The translations under genes and the position numbers were made by a program. From the NCBI GenBank assembly GCA_028751075.1, contig JAQZDA010000012.1, positions 1-58,479 on the forward strand: 58,479 nucleotides of DNA. The letters are read 5' to 3'. This stretch comes from Euryarchaeota archaeon Ods02. Its GTDB lineage: Archaea; Halobacteriota; Halobacteria; Halobacteriales; Halorutilaceae. This document shows, piece after piece, positions 15,919-23,613 of this stretch; position 1 is the first letter of the stretch; each line of letters opens with the position of its first letter. The notes under the pieces are model-generated. The model saw only the letters and a program-made list of their open reading frames with translations, was not told where the DNA came from and searched no databases.

Positions 15919-16180
15919 ATGGTGTTGAACGAGATCCTCTTCCACTTCCACTGGGGAGCCGACGGCGGGATGGGTGCGTTAGGATGGCTCGCGATGGTGC
16001 TGATGATGGTGTTCTGGATCGCGTTGGTCGTGCTCGTGGTTACGGCAATCTACTGGGTGGTAAAGAACGCGCTGCAGGAGGGTGGCGTTAGCGCCCGGAG
16101 TCGATTCTGCGCGAGAGGTACGCACGTGGGAGGTAGACGAGGAGGAGTTCCGCGAACGGATGGAGAATCTGGAGAGATGA
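15919..16180 (+). pseudogene. SHOCT-domain membrane protein broken by two single-base indels
   Basis: The start ATG 15919 gives a short N-terminus and one strong membrane helix (about residues 18-49). Typical haloarchaeal partners then end with a SHOCT module. The sequence that encodes it is present, but in two other frames: ESILRERYARG from 16098, then EVDEEEFRERMENLER to the stop at 16178-16180. Adding one C in the C3 run at 16094-16096 and one G in the G3 run at 16128-16130 gives a single 87-residue protein. As read, translation runs on in the wrong frame to 16230. Either the gene is dead or these are sequencing errors. Confidence 0.7.
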
Positions 16181-16312
16181 GAGCAGCCGAAACCCCACAG
16201 GCTGTAGAGGAAGAAGCCAGGGTTCCCTGATGATAGCTCGGACTTTGGTGGGTTCCCGAGTTCTTGGAAACGAAGGGATTGACTTATACCGCCGACACCT
16301 TATCCTCATACA

Positions 16313-16486
16313 ATGACCGATGAAGGCGGTGAAGACGAGTACGAGTTCCTCTGCCCCGACTGCGGTGAGGGCCTCGTCGTCAACGCGTCCATGAAGGACG
16401 CACTTGTCGACCGCGGCTGCGTGATATGCGGCACGGACGTCGAACCGTCCAACTTCACGGATGCCTCGGCGGCAGACGCCGGTTAG
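16313..16486 (+). CDS. Small zinc-ribbon protein
   Basis: A 57-residue gene. CPDCGEG (14-20) and CVICGTD (36-42) form a C-x2-C ... C-x2-C zinc ribbon, with an acidic N-terminus and a short Ser/Ala-rich tail. Very similar mini zinc-ribbon proteins are common in haloarchaea and their function is largely unknown. CTTATACC at 16283-16290, about 26 bases before the start, looks like a TATA box that would give a leaderless transcript. Confidence 0.75.
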   Translation: MTDEGGEDEYEFLCPDCGEGLVVNASMKDALVDRGCVICGTDVEPSNFTDASAADAG

Positions 16487-16631
16487 CACCTCACCTCTGG
16501 GCTGCATCTACAGGGGCCTGTGCCTCTCCTCCCGGAAGGTTAGACCCCTCCGAACTCCGGTTCTATGCCTAACATGTTAGCAAAGGTTTTAGTCGGTATG
16601 GAGCTAACTGTTCTTTTATGGTGTTTGCCCT

Positions 16632-17087
16632 ATGTCGATAGCTCAGGAGACCGAGCTCGGGCGTAAGGAGGTCGACGACTTCCTCTCGGCGAGGGAGACC
16701 GGTGTCATCTCGATGGCGCGAGACAGCGACCCTTACGCTATACCGGTGTCGTTCGGCTACGACTCCAGCGACCGCTGCTTCTACCTCCGTCTGGTCTCCA
16801 CTCCGGAGAGCGAGAAACGCAGGTATCTCGCGTCGTCTCCGATGGTCAGGCTGGTGGTCTACGACGAATCCGGTGGCGAGTACCGGAGCGTCGTCGTGAA
16901 AGGCAGCCTCGAGGAGATCACACGTGAGGAGCTGACCGCGGAGCACGTCGAACAGTACGGGGACGCTAAACGACCATTGTTCGAGATATGGGGGCGGGAC
17001 AAGTCCGAGCTCGACGTCGAGCTCTACCGGATAGATCCAGACGACGTCAGCGGCAGGCTCGTCGAGATCGAAAGAGCGGAGGTTTGA
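16632..17087 (+). CDS. PPOX-type flavin-binding split-barrel protein
   Basis: A 151-residue protein with the pyridoxamine-5'-phosphate-oxidase-like split barrel: an N-terminal helix (EVDDFLSARETGVISMA), then DPYAIPVSFGYDSSD, FYLRLV and VVKGSLEEI. Haloarchaeal genomes contain many such proteins, which bind FMN or F420 and may handle small reductants. No partner gene overlaps; the next gene downstream, a Cys-rich regulator, starts 57 bases later on the same strand. Confidence 0.82.
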   Translation: MSIAQETELGRKEVDDFLSARETGVISMARDSDPYAIPVSFGYDSSDRCFYLRLVSTPESEKRRYLASSPMVRLVVYDESGGEYRSVVVKGSLEEITREELTAEHVEQYGDAKRPLFEIWGRDKSELDVELYRIDPDDVSGRLVEIERAEV

Positions 17088-17144
17088 GCCTGTATCCTGC
17101 ACGAACACAGGGATTAAGTCCCAGCCACTGGTATCCTGGGTATC

Positions 17145-17786
17145 GTGACCGAGGGCATACGTGCGACCGTGATCTTCACTGGTGACGACATCTGCAGCAT
17201 CACGGAGCTCTCGTCGAAAGCATCTAACAAGATCCGCTCCATCTCCTCCAGCGTCTGCACAGACGGCTGCAGCTCCTGCGTCACCGACTACCTGCTCCAC
17301 GCCGAAGAACCCCCTGATAGCGAACTCGAACCCGTGTACTCAGATGGGTCGACACACAGATACAGACTAAAACGGGAGGGAGAACCCGACTGTCCATGTG
17401 AGCTGCTCGGCAGCCACGGATGCAGCGTTGACCGTTACGTCGCAGAAGACGGAGAGCTCACTATCACGTTCTTCTCCACTGGTTTCGACCAGTTAAGGGA
17501 GGTTATAGAGGACCTACGCGACAGCTACCCCGATGTAGACGTCAAACGCCTCATCAGGTCGCCGGATGGACACGGTGACTCCGACGTCGTCTACGTAGAC
17601 CGCGGGAAGCTCACCGCGCGGCAGCAGGAGGTTCTGGAGACCGCCTACCGGATGGGTTACTTCGAACGACCCCGCGGGGCGAACGCCACCGAGGTAGCGG
17701 AGGAGCTCGAGATCGACCCTTCGACGGCGTCCGAACACCTGGCAGCCGCCCAGAACAAGCTACTGGACGACCTGTTACTCGACTGA
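17145..17786 (+). CDS. Bat/DmsR-like regulator with Cys-rich sensor and HTH-10 domain
   Basis: The 213-residue protein has a small N-terminal domain with seven cysteines: C17, C38-x3-C42-x2-C45, and C83-x-C85 ... C93. A C-terminal HTH-10 (bacterio-opsin-activator type) domain follows (about 155-213; LTARQQEVLETAYRMGYFE, then ATEVAEELEIDPSTASEHL). The start is GTG 17145. This architecture is the one described for DmsR of Halobacterium, the activator of anaerobic DMSO/TMAO respiration, so it may sense redox state or metals and act on the operon at 0-10 kb. That link is inference; the gene is 7 kb away. Confidence 0.78.
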   Translation: MTEGIRATVIFTGDDICSITELSSKASNKIRSISSSVCTDGCSSCVTDYLLHAEEPPDSELEPVYSDGSTHRYRLKREGEPDCPCELLGSHGCSVDRYVAEDGELTITFFSTGFDQLREVIEDLRDSYPDVDVKRLIRSPDGHGDSDVVYVDRGKLTARQQEVLETAYRMGYFERPRGANATEVAEELEIDPSTASEHLAAAQNKLLDDLLLD

Positions 17787-17841
17787 GGGGGCAGCGGACT
17801 CCGTTTGAACCGACGCTGAACATCTACCCTTATTTGAACCC

Positions 17842-17858
17842 ACCCCTGTTGTGGGGGT
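17842..17858. promoter_or_regulatory. Candidate operator upstream of the wHTH gene
   Basis: ACCCC (17842-17846) and GGGGT (17854-17858) are inverted arms separated by seven bases, followed by GTATACCTACCC. They lie about 35-50 bases before ATG 17893, a suitable place for an autoregulatory site or overlapping the promoter. The evidence is the symmetry and position only. Confidence 0.3.
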
Positions 17859-17892
17859 ATACCTACCCTACCCTGGCGTACCACTTTGGAGT

Positions 17893-18288
17893 ATGAGTCA
17901 GGTAGAAGCGCTCGGCATACACCGCACAGCTCGAGAAGACACCGACGAACAAGAAAACGACGGCATCGACGACGTCCTCGGTGCTCTCGCCGACCTCCAG
18001 TGCAGGATGATACTCAGCGAGACCTCCGAGACAGCGCTCTCCGCCAGCGAAGTCAGCGAACGATGCGACATGCCACAGTCCACCGCCTACCGCAAGATAG
18101 ACCAGCTGCAGGAGGCAGGGCTTCTGGAAGAGAGGACGCGGCTGGGAACCAACGGCAACCACTCCAGCGAGTACACCGTAGACGTTCAGGGGATAGAGGT
18201 AACGGTCGACGAAGATAACGGAGTCGACCTCACCGTCACAACTCGGGAGTCCGGCGACTCCGGCCTCCACGCCGCTTCAACTCAGTAA
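17893..18288 (+). CDS. Winged-helix transcriptional regulator (ArsR-like)
   Basis: ATG 17893 gives 131 residues. After an acidic N-terminus, the HTH is clear: ILSETSETALSASEVSERCD followed by MPQSTAYRKIDQLQEAGLLEER, a wing, and an acidic C-terminus ending in TVTTRESG. The pattern is that of haloarchaeal ArsR-like repressors or activators. It stands just upstream of, and on the same strand as, a CoA-disulfide-reductase-like gene, which it may control. Confidence 0.78.
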   Translation: MSQVEALGIHRTAREDTDEQENDGIDDVLGALADLQCRMILSETSETALSASEVSERCDMPQSTAYRKIDQLQEAGLLEERTRLGTNGNHSSEYTVDVQGIEVTVDEDNGVDLTVTTRESGDSGLHAASTQ

Positions 18289-18375
18289 ATCCAGTTCAGA
18301 TCGCCGGTCACCTGCGTTCGTCAATCAGATGCGAGGTCGCAGAAGAACGAATACTACGGAGAGATAGCACAAGAC

Positions 18376-19800
18376 ATGGAAGACAGCTTCGTCGTCGTCG
18401 GCGGAGACGCCGCCGGCCTCAGCGCCGCCAGCAAATGCAAGCGCGAAGACCCCGAACGAGACGTAGTCGTCTACGAAAGAGGCCGGTGGATATCTTACGC
18501 CCACTGCGGTACACCGTACTACGTCAAAGGCGAGGTAGAGGACCTCACGGACCTTCTCTCGCTGTCGCCTGAAGAAGTCGAAGAACGAGGTATAGATCTA
18601 CGCCGCGGCCGCGAGGTCGTCGACGTCGACAGCGACGCGAAAGAGGTAGAGGTCGAGGACACTGAAGGCGACGTGACGACTAAGAGCTACGACGACCTCC
18701 TGATAGCGTCGGGCGCCCGAGCCATAGAGTCCCCCGTCGCCGGCGTCGAGCTCGCCGGCGCGTACACCCTCCACGGCCTCGACGACGCAGCAGCCATCCG
18801 CAGCCACCTGACGCCGCCCGAGGAACACTCCGTCGACGGCTTCACCGACGAAGTCGACGTAGAACGCGTCCGGAGAGCCGGCGAAATGGAGCCGCCGACC
18901 TCGGTCGCAGTCGTCGGCGGCGGATACGTCGGCGTCGAGATGGCGGAGGCTTTCTCCGCGTGGCCCGTCGACATCCACCTCTACCAACGACCAAGCCAGC
19001 TTCTGCCCGAGTTCGGCGAAGCCGTCGGCAGCCAGGTCGAGAGCCACCTACTTGAAAGAGGCGTCGAGCTCCACCTCGACACCGAGGTCGAAGCCATACG
19101 GGGTGACGGCCACGTCGAAGCGGTGGAGACCGCGGACAGCGTCGTCACAGAGGTCGAGATGGCGCTCGTCGGCGTCGGCGTACGAGCGAACGTCGAGCCA
19201 GTGGAAGACGAGGTCGAGCTCGGTGAAAGCGGCGCCATAGAGGTCGACAGATACGGACGGACGTCAGCCGAAGACGTCTATGCAGCCGGCGACTGCGCCG
19301 TAAGCCATCACACCGTAACCGATGACACAGCGTGGGTGCCGCTGGGGTTGACGGCGAACCGCGCCGGACGCGCAGTCGGAGCCACCGTAGCCGGCACCGA
19401 GACCGAGGTCGGAGAGATAGCGGCGACGGCGATGGTGAAAGCCTTCGACCTCGAATGCGCGCGAACCGGACTCGTTACCGAGGAGGAAGCCCGAAGACAC
19501 GGCTACAAAGCGGAGTCCGTCACCGTCGACGCAGGCTCCCGCAGCGGATACTACCCCGGGGCCGAGAAGACCACCGTCACCCTCACCGCAGACGTCGACA
19601 CCGGCAGACTCCTCGGCGGAGCCATCGTCGGACGCGACCGCGCCGCCGTACGGATAGACACCGTAGCCACCGCCGTCGAAGCCGAGCTCACAGTCAGGGA
19701 GACCATGAACCTCGACCTCGGGTACGCGCCACCGTTCAGCCCCGTCTGGAGCCCCGTTCTCGTAGCGGCGAAGGTGCTGGACGGCGAGCTGAACAGCTAG
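18376..19800 (+). CDS. FAD/NAD(P)-dependent pyridine nucleotide-disulfide oxidoreductase, CoA-disulfide reductase/NADH oxidase type
   Basis: A 474-residue flavoprotein. FVVVGGDAAGLSAA (5-18) binds FAD. SYAHCGTPYYVKG (40-52) holds the single redox Cys44, as in CoA-disulfide reductase and NADH oxidase (SYxNCGLPYY type). VAVVGGGYVGVEMAEAFSA is the NAD(P) Rossmann site, and YAAGDCA the second FAD contact. The C-terminal dimer domain (after about 345) is present. It probably reduces CoA-S-S-CoA or acts as a related NAD(P)H oxidase. The neighbouring wHTH gene could be its regulator. Confidence 0.88.
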   Translation: MEDSFVVVGGDAAGLSAASKCKREDPERDVVVYERGRWISYAHCGTPYYVKGEVEDLTDLLSLSPEEVEERGIDLRRGREVVDVDSDAKEVEVEDTEGDVTTKSYDDLLIASGARAIESPVAGVELAGAYTLHGLDDAAAIRSHLTPPEEHSVDGFTDEVDVERVRRAGEMEPPTSVAVVGGGYVGVEMAEAFSAWPVDIHLYQRPSQLLPEFGEAVGSQVESHLLERGVELHLDTEVEAIRGDGHVEAVETADSVVTEVEMALVGVGVRANVEPVEDEVELGESGAIEVDRYGRTSAEDVYAAGDCAVSHHTVTDDTAWVPLGLTANRAGRAVGATVAGTETEVGEIAATAMVKAFDLECARTGLVTEEEARRHGYKAESVTVDAGSRSGYYPGAEKTTVTLTADVDTGRLLGGAIVGRDRAAVRIDTVATAVEAELTVRETMNLDLGYAPPFSPVWSPVLVAAKVLDGELNS

Positions 19801-19863
19801 CCTTCGGGTGGCGTCGGCCGTCCACCGAAGTCCCTAAACCAACCTACGGAGTAGAACACGTTG

Positions 19864-20271
19864 ATGATAGCAAACCTGCTTCCCATCGTATTACCCGACG
19901 CAGTAGGCGGGTTCGAAGACCGCAGGTACCTGAAACGCATCCACGACGAGAACCTCGAAAGACTGGAAGACGGTGAACTCGTCTACCTGCCGGAGGCGGA
20001 GGAAGCCGAGGAGAGCATCGGCGGCCGCGTCGAGGAGTACCACGAGCTCACGAAGGACGAGATCCGACGGCACGGCGAAGAAGCAGGGACCGACGACGGC
20101 GGCGCACGCCTCTACCGCATACCCCCGAGCAAGAGACAGGACGTCCGCGACCTCACCGAACGCACGTCGAAGAAGCTGAAACGCAAGAACAGGAAAGCCT
20201 ACATCGCCGCCTTCACCATCGGAGTACTCGTCTTCGGACCCCTCGTCACCTTCATCTCCGTAGTGCTGTAA
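19864..20271 (+). CDS. Hypothetical protein with C-terminal membrane anchor
   Basis: I do not recognise this 135-residue protein. An acidic, charged N-terminal part of about 105 residues (FEDRRYLKRIHDENLERL, then LTKDEIRRHGEEAG) ends in a basic stretch (SKKLKRKNRKA) and one hydrophobic helix at the C-terminus (AAFTIGVLVFGPLVTFISVV). It is likely a tail-anchored membrane protein facing the cytoplasm. Translation could also begin at TTG 19861, adding one residue. Codon use resembles the neighbours. Confidence 0.6.
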   Translation: MIANLLPIVLPDAVGGFEDRRYLKRIHDENLERLEDGELVYLPEAEEAEESIGGRVEEYHELTKDEIRRHGEEAGTDDGGARLYRIPPSKRQDVRDLTERTSKKLKRKNRKAYIAAFTIGVLVFGPLVTFISVVL

Positions 20272-20352
20272 CGGAACCATGCACTCTGGCGGACCCCATT
20301 GCCGTCTCGGTCCGCTCCCCGTGTTTTTGTCTAAGCGGCACGTAAGGCCTCC

Positions 20353-21009
20353 ATGCCTCCGACGACGTACCACGTAGCAATCGCTGGACTGCTGGCGATA
20401 GCGCTGTTGGGGCGGTACTTCGACTGGCGGGCGTTCCTCGTGGTCGCAGCGGCGACGGCGTTCCCCGACCTCGACGGAGTCGTGGAGATATACTGGTTCG
20501 GTGCGCATCGAACGCTGTTCCACAACGTCTTCCTCCCCCTCCTCGTCGCCGTCGCCCTCGCCTGGGACCTCTACCTCCGTGACACAAGCTACATCCGGAC
20601 TCGTTGGGGTGAACGAGGCGAACGCGTCGCTTGGACCTCCGTCGTCTGCATCGCCGTCGCCGCGGTCGCCGTCGACATGTTCCACAACGGAGTCAACCTC
20701 CTGTGGCCGCTGCACGACCAGATGTACGAGATACAGGGCACCGTCACTTACTCCACCGAAGACGGCGTCTCCCTCGCCGGCCTCCTGCCGGAAGCCGTCG
20801 GCACCACCGAGGAAGTACACCTCCGGACCCCCGTCGACATGACGCCAGGCGACGACCCCGCAGGCGTCGAACGCGTCGCAGTGTTCGCCGAAGACGGCCA
20901 ACAGACACTCCTCACCATCGTAGGGTTGGCGGCAGTGGCACTGCGGCTGGTGTGGAACCCCGACGGCTACCAAGAGCCGGAGCCGACCTCCGCCTCCGAA
21001 ATGAGATAG
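20353..21009 (+). CDS. Membrane-bound metal-dependent hydrolase, YdjM/DUF457 type
   Basis: A 218-residue protein with about four hydrophobic segments. The metal-site motifs typical of the YdjM/DUF457 family are visible: PDLDGVVE near residue 38, HRTLFHN near 51, and a later VDMFHNGVNLLWP near 112. Members are annotated as inner-membrane metal-dependent hydrolases, with unknown substrates. The acidic loop near residue 150 should face outside. Standalone gene. Confidence 0.75.
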   Translation: MPPTTYHVAIAGLLAIALLGRYFDWRAFLVVAAATAFPDLDGVVEIYWFGAHRTLFHNVFLPLLVAVALAWDLYLRDTSYIRTRWGERGERVAWTSVVCIAVAAVAVDMFHNGVNLLWPLHDQMYEIQGTVTYSTEDGVSLAGLLPEAVGTTEEVHLRTPVDMTPGDDPAGVERVAVFAEDGQQTLLTIVGLAAVALRLVWNPDGYQEPEPTSASEMR

Positions 21010-21152
21010 TCAACCTTCAGAGCAATCCGGTGACCGTACCTCGAACAGGGGCATCGGAGCGTCACAGTCCACGCAGTCCGAAGGCGCACCCTACTCTGGA
21101 CTCCACTACAGCCCCACAGTTCGTGCAGACGAACTCAGCGGGGGGAAACCAT
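21010..21152 (-). pseudogene. Small zinc-finger protein broken by two extra bases
   Basis: Read on the minus strand from ATG 21152, the protein would be about 46 residues: MVSPAEFVCTNCGAVVESRV, then GAPSDCVDCDAPMPLFEV and a short tail. It has two C-x2-C pairs, as in haloarchaeal mini zinc fingers. The DNA carries one extra base in the G6 run (21140-21145) and one in the C3 run (21089-21091); without them the 143 bases become 47 in-frame codons. No start codon works in the middle frame, so as it stands the gene cannot be translated. Confidence 0.6.
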
Positions 21153-21262
21153 GCCCCGAGAAACCCGCTAAACCGACTTAATGGTTCAACCAAAACAGTT
21201 GGTCTCGCGAGGGTGAGGGGTTCGGTGTTTCCAGGCCCATGTCAGAAGTCGACTGCGAGAGG

Positions 21263-21580
21263 TTACACCCCGAACGGAGGCTCTCCACCGAGCTCCTCGA
21301 CGAACTCCTTTCCGGCTTCTACGCTGGTGAGTCGGACGTTGTCGCGCGACCCTCCGTAGCCCTCGAGCGGCGCGTCCGGGTCCTTTATCATGCGGCGTAT
21401 CATCGCCTCCGCCTTCTTCTCGTCGTGAACCGCCACCCAGCCTTTAACGGTATCCACTTGCTTCTTGTGAGAGCCGGTCACGTTCTTCCGGAGCAGCTTG
21501 TTCACGATTTTCAGCGCTAGCTTCCGCTCCTCCTCACCCCCCAGGTCCATGATAGTGTACTGGAGCAGACGCCAGTTCAT
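21263..21580 (-). CDS. Hypothetical haloarchaeal protein
   Basis: I do not recognise this 105-residue protein. It is richer in Lys than its neighbours (EEERKLALKIVNKLLRK, then HDEKKAEAMIRRMIKDP) and looks like an all-alpha or alpha/beta fold without membrane segments. The last part, VRLTSVEAGKEFVEELGGE, is Gly- and Glu-rich. It is divergent from the wHTH gene at 21691, and 110 bases of shared promoter with repeated motifs lie between, so the two may be coregulated. Confidence 0.65.
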   Translation of the reverse strand: MNWRLLQYTIMDLGGEEERKLALKIVNKLLRKNVTGSHKKQVDTVKGWVAVHDEKKAEAMIRRMIKDPDAPLEGYGGSRDNVRLTSVEAGKEFVEELGGEPPFGV

Positions 21581-21585
21581 TCTTA

Positions 21586-21676
21586 TGTATACTGAATGTC
21601 GGACTGTTTGTATACTGAAGGTAACAAGCTGTCACACCAGACACAATACTTATCACCTGAGGAACTATACATAGCA
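21586..21676. promoter_or_regulatory. Repeated 11-base motif in a divergent promoter
   Basis: TGTATACTGAA occurs at 21586-21596 and again, in the same direction, at 21609-21619; starts are 23 bases apart. A third, weaker element in the opposite direction lies near 21662-21673 (GGAACTATACAT). The copies sit between divergent starts at 21580 and 21691 and overlap likely TATA positions (the second copy read in reverse is about 30 bases before 21580). This looks like an operator cluster for the wHTH protein encoded alongside. Confidence 0.45.
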
Positions 21677-21690
21677 CATGGTGACATCGG

Positions 21691-22029
21691 ATGGCTGAAG
21701 CGGAGACCGAGGTGGAGGGTGAAGCTTACGCCGAGGACACGGCTCTGACGAAGCTGTTCGGAGGTCACGCGAAGTCCCGGATCATCGCCGCCGTCCTCAG
21801 CGAAGCCGACCAGGACCTCAACGTCACGCAGATAGCGGAGCTCGCGGGAGTCACGAGGAAGACCGTTTACGAGCACATCGACGACCTCGTCGCCCTCGGA
21901 GTCATCGAACACACCCGCGACGTCGCCGGCAGCAAGATGTACCAGGTGGACAGAGACGACGACATCGCGGAGAAGATAGCCGAGCTAGAGTGGCAGCTTA
22001 TCGACCGCGTCGACGAAGAAGGGGTTTAG
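21691..22029 (+). CDS. Winged-helix DNA-binding regulator
   Basis: In 112 residues, after an acidic N-terminus, TALTKLFGGHAKSRIIAAV leads into the HTH NVTQIAELAGVTRKTVYEHI (44-63), followed by a DDLVALGVIEHT wing and a C-terminal helical part that could dimerise. It is a typical haloarchaeal wHTH. The divergent neighbour at 21263 and the repeated motif between them suggest local control. The ligand is unknown. Confidence 0.82.
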   Translation: MAEAETEVEGEAYAEDTALTKLFGGHAKSRIIAAVLSEADQDLNVTQIAELAGVTRKTVYEHIDDLVALGVIEHTRDVAGSKMYQVDRDDDIAEKIAELEWQLIDRVDEEGV

Positions 22030-22179
22030 CGAAGAGAACAGGGGGACGTCGAGCGAGGTTCAACCTCAAGACCTCCAGGTTCTACCAGGCAAGGACGCGC
22101 GGGTATACGCTCAGCCCTTGATGTCACTCAGAAGTCCACCGTCGACTTATGCTTATTTATCCAAGACGGGCTATGCGAG

Positions 22180-23613
22180 TTAACTGACGGTGTAGTTTGC
22201 CAAAACCACTTCTAACTGGTTACCGTCTTCGTCTCTTTCGGCTATGCTTCCTTTTACTCTTATGTGGTCGCCTTCGTCGAATCCTACTATGTTTGGTTCC
22301 GGTTCTTCAAATTCTGCCGGATTAATTTCGGCGTCCCCGAGATCACGGTTAACCCCCATCAGGAACTTATCTGTCAATTCGTCAACCTCAACGTTATCAT
22401 CCCATAAGTAGTGTACCCTCACATAGACTCTTTGTTCAGCACCTATGTGGGGCGGATTCTCGTCTAAGGCGGAGGGTGCGATGTCGGCTACATGGGGGTA
22501 TTCTGGGTTCCTATTCCGCTCATAACCCATTTCATCAACAGGATCTGTCATCTCGAATTCACCAGATGTGTCGTACCTAGCCCATTCTTCATTGTCCCCT
22601 ACAACTGGGATAGGTTCAACCTCATCACCTAAGCGATCTAATTGAGATACAGGGGTTTCTACGTCTACACGCATCAGCCTCGGATTCTGGATGGTTATGT
22701 CCATAGTAACATAGGTTTCCGGTTCAGAGGTAGCCTCGTCTAAGTCCTCTTGTCCTTGGCTAATCTCAATCCTCGCGTATTCAGATTCAAATGTTTCGCC
22801 GGTGGCCTGTTCATCAGCTGTGTATACGGCAGCGTAGGCCGAGGAATCGGATACTAACTGGGACTCCGGAGATTCATCATCCTGTATTACCTCTACGAGG
22901 GGTATCATGTCATCCCAGGCGATGTTGTCGCTGTACATCGGAGCCGCTACACCGATAGCGAGTGCCGAACCTGCTACGATTAGCCCGAGGGCCATGAGGT
23001 TCATCTGTTTTTCGCGTGCTGAACCTACGAATGGGTCGCTGCTTCCTCCGTAGGCGAGATCCTCGTGTCCAACCTCAGTTGGTACACCTTGATGCACCTT
23101 ACCCATGAACTCTTGACCCTTCGACCCCTTCGCTGGTACTACAATCTTCTCGTTAGACGACTCAATTTTGTATCGATCAGTTGTGAATGCCGATAGCAAG
23201 GTAGCTGCAATCAACACGAAGGAGCCGTAGCTGAGTAACATGTCCAAGGGCGGCCCAAAATGACCCGTCACTCCGAGGTAAAGAGCGACGACCAGGACAC
23301 CGATGGTTAACACCTTTCGACGGGATATCCAGACCTTATCCATGCTCTCTACCCTACGGAGTTCGATTCCTTTCGTGTCCTCAGGACCGCTACCTTTCTC
23401 TATGAGATTCCCATCTTTGATTAAGTAGTCCTTGTATCGCATGCTTTGTACTCCAGTTGTGAAAACTGATTTCTTAGCTCTGAATAAGAGGTAGGGTACA
23501 CCTTTATTAAATCTTGCCCAGAACACCTCACGTTCAGCCGTAGAGTAACTCTCTCCAAATTTTTCATGGTTGTGTATGCCACCCTGTTTCATAATAATCG
23601 TGTAGTTGTCCAC
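22180..23613 (-). CDS. Hypothetical membrane protein next to the transglutaminase-like gene
   Basis: The 477-residue product is not recognised. It has an N-terminal soluble part of about 95 residues, two hydrophobic segments (about 98-145), a third at about 207-228, and a large acidic C-terminal domain (about 235-477) predicted to be extracytoplasmic. The C-terminal part is beta-rich by eye (VTMDITIQNPRLMRVDVETP; HIGAEQRVYVRVHYLW). The start overlaps the end of the transglutaminase-like gene by about 50 bases, so they are probably one operon; a start at the next Met (23592) would reduce this. Base composition is AT-richer than the flanks. Confidence 0.6.
   Translation of the reverse strand: MDNYTIIMKQGGIHNHEKFGESYSTAEREVFWARFNKGVPYLLFRAKKSVFTTGVQSMRYKDYLIKDGNLIEKGSGPEDTKGIELRRVESMDKVWISRRKVLTIGVLVVALYLGVTGHFGPPLDMLLSYGSFVLIAATLLSAFTTDRYKIESSNEKIVVPAKGSKGQEFMGKVHQGVPTEVGHEDLAYGGSSDPFVGSAREKQMNLMALGLIVAGSALAIGVAAPMYSDNIAWDDMIPLVEVIQDDESPESQLVSDSSAYAAVYTADEQATGETFESEYARIEISQGQEDLDEATSEPETYVTMDITIQNPRLMRVDVETPVSQLDRLGDEVEPIPVVGDNEEWARYDTSGEFEMTDPVDEMGYERNRNPEYPHVADIAPSALDENPPHIGAEQRVYVRVHYLWDDNVEVDELTDKFLMGVNRDLGDAEINPAEFEEPEPNIVGFDEGDHIRVKGSIAERDEDGNQLEVVLANYTVS

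Noticed and set aside
17145-17786. Naming the Bat-like regulator DmsR
   Set aside because: The architecture fits, but it is 7 kb from the Mo operon and the substrate of that operon is unknown.
19891-20973. 360-residue minus-strand open frame
   Set aside because: It spans two real plus-strand genes and their gap, with biased composition and no motif.
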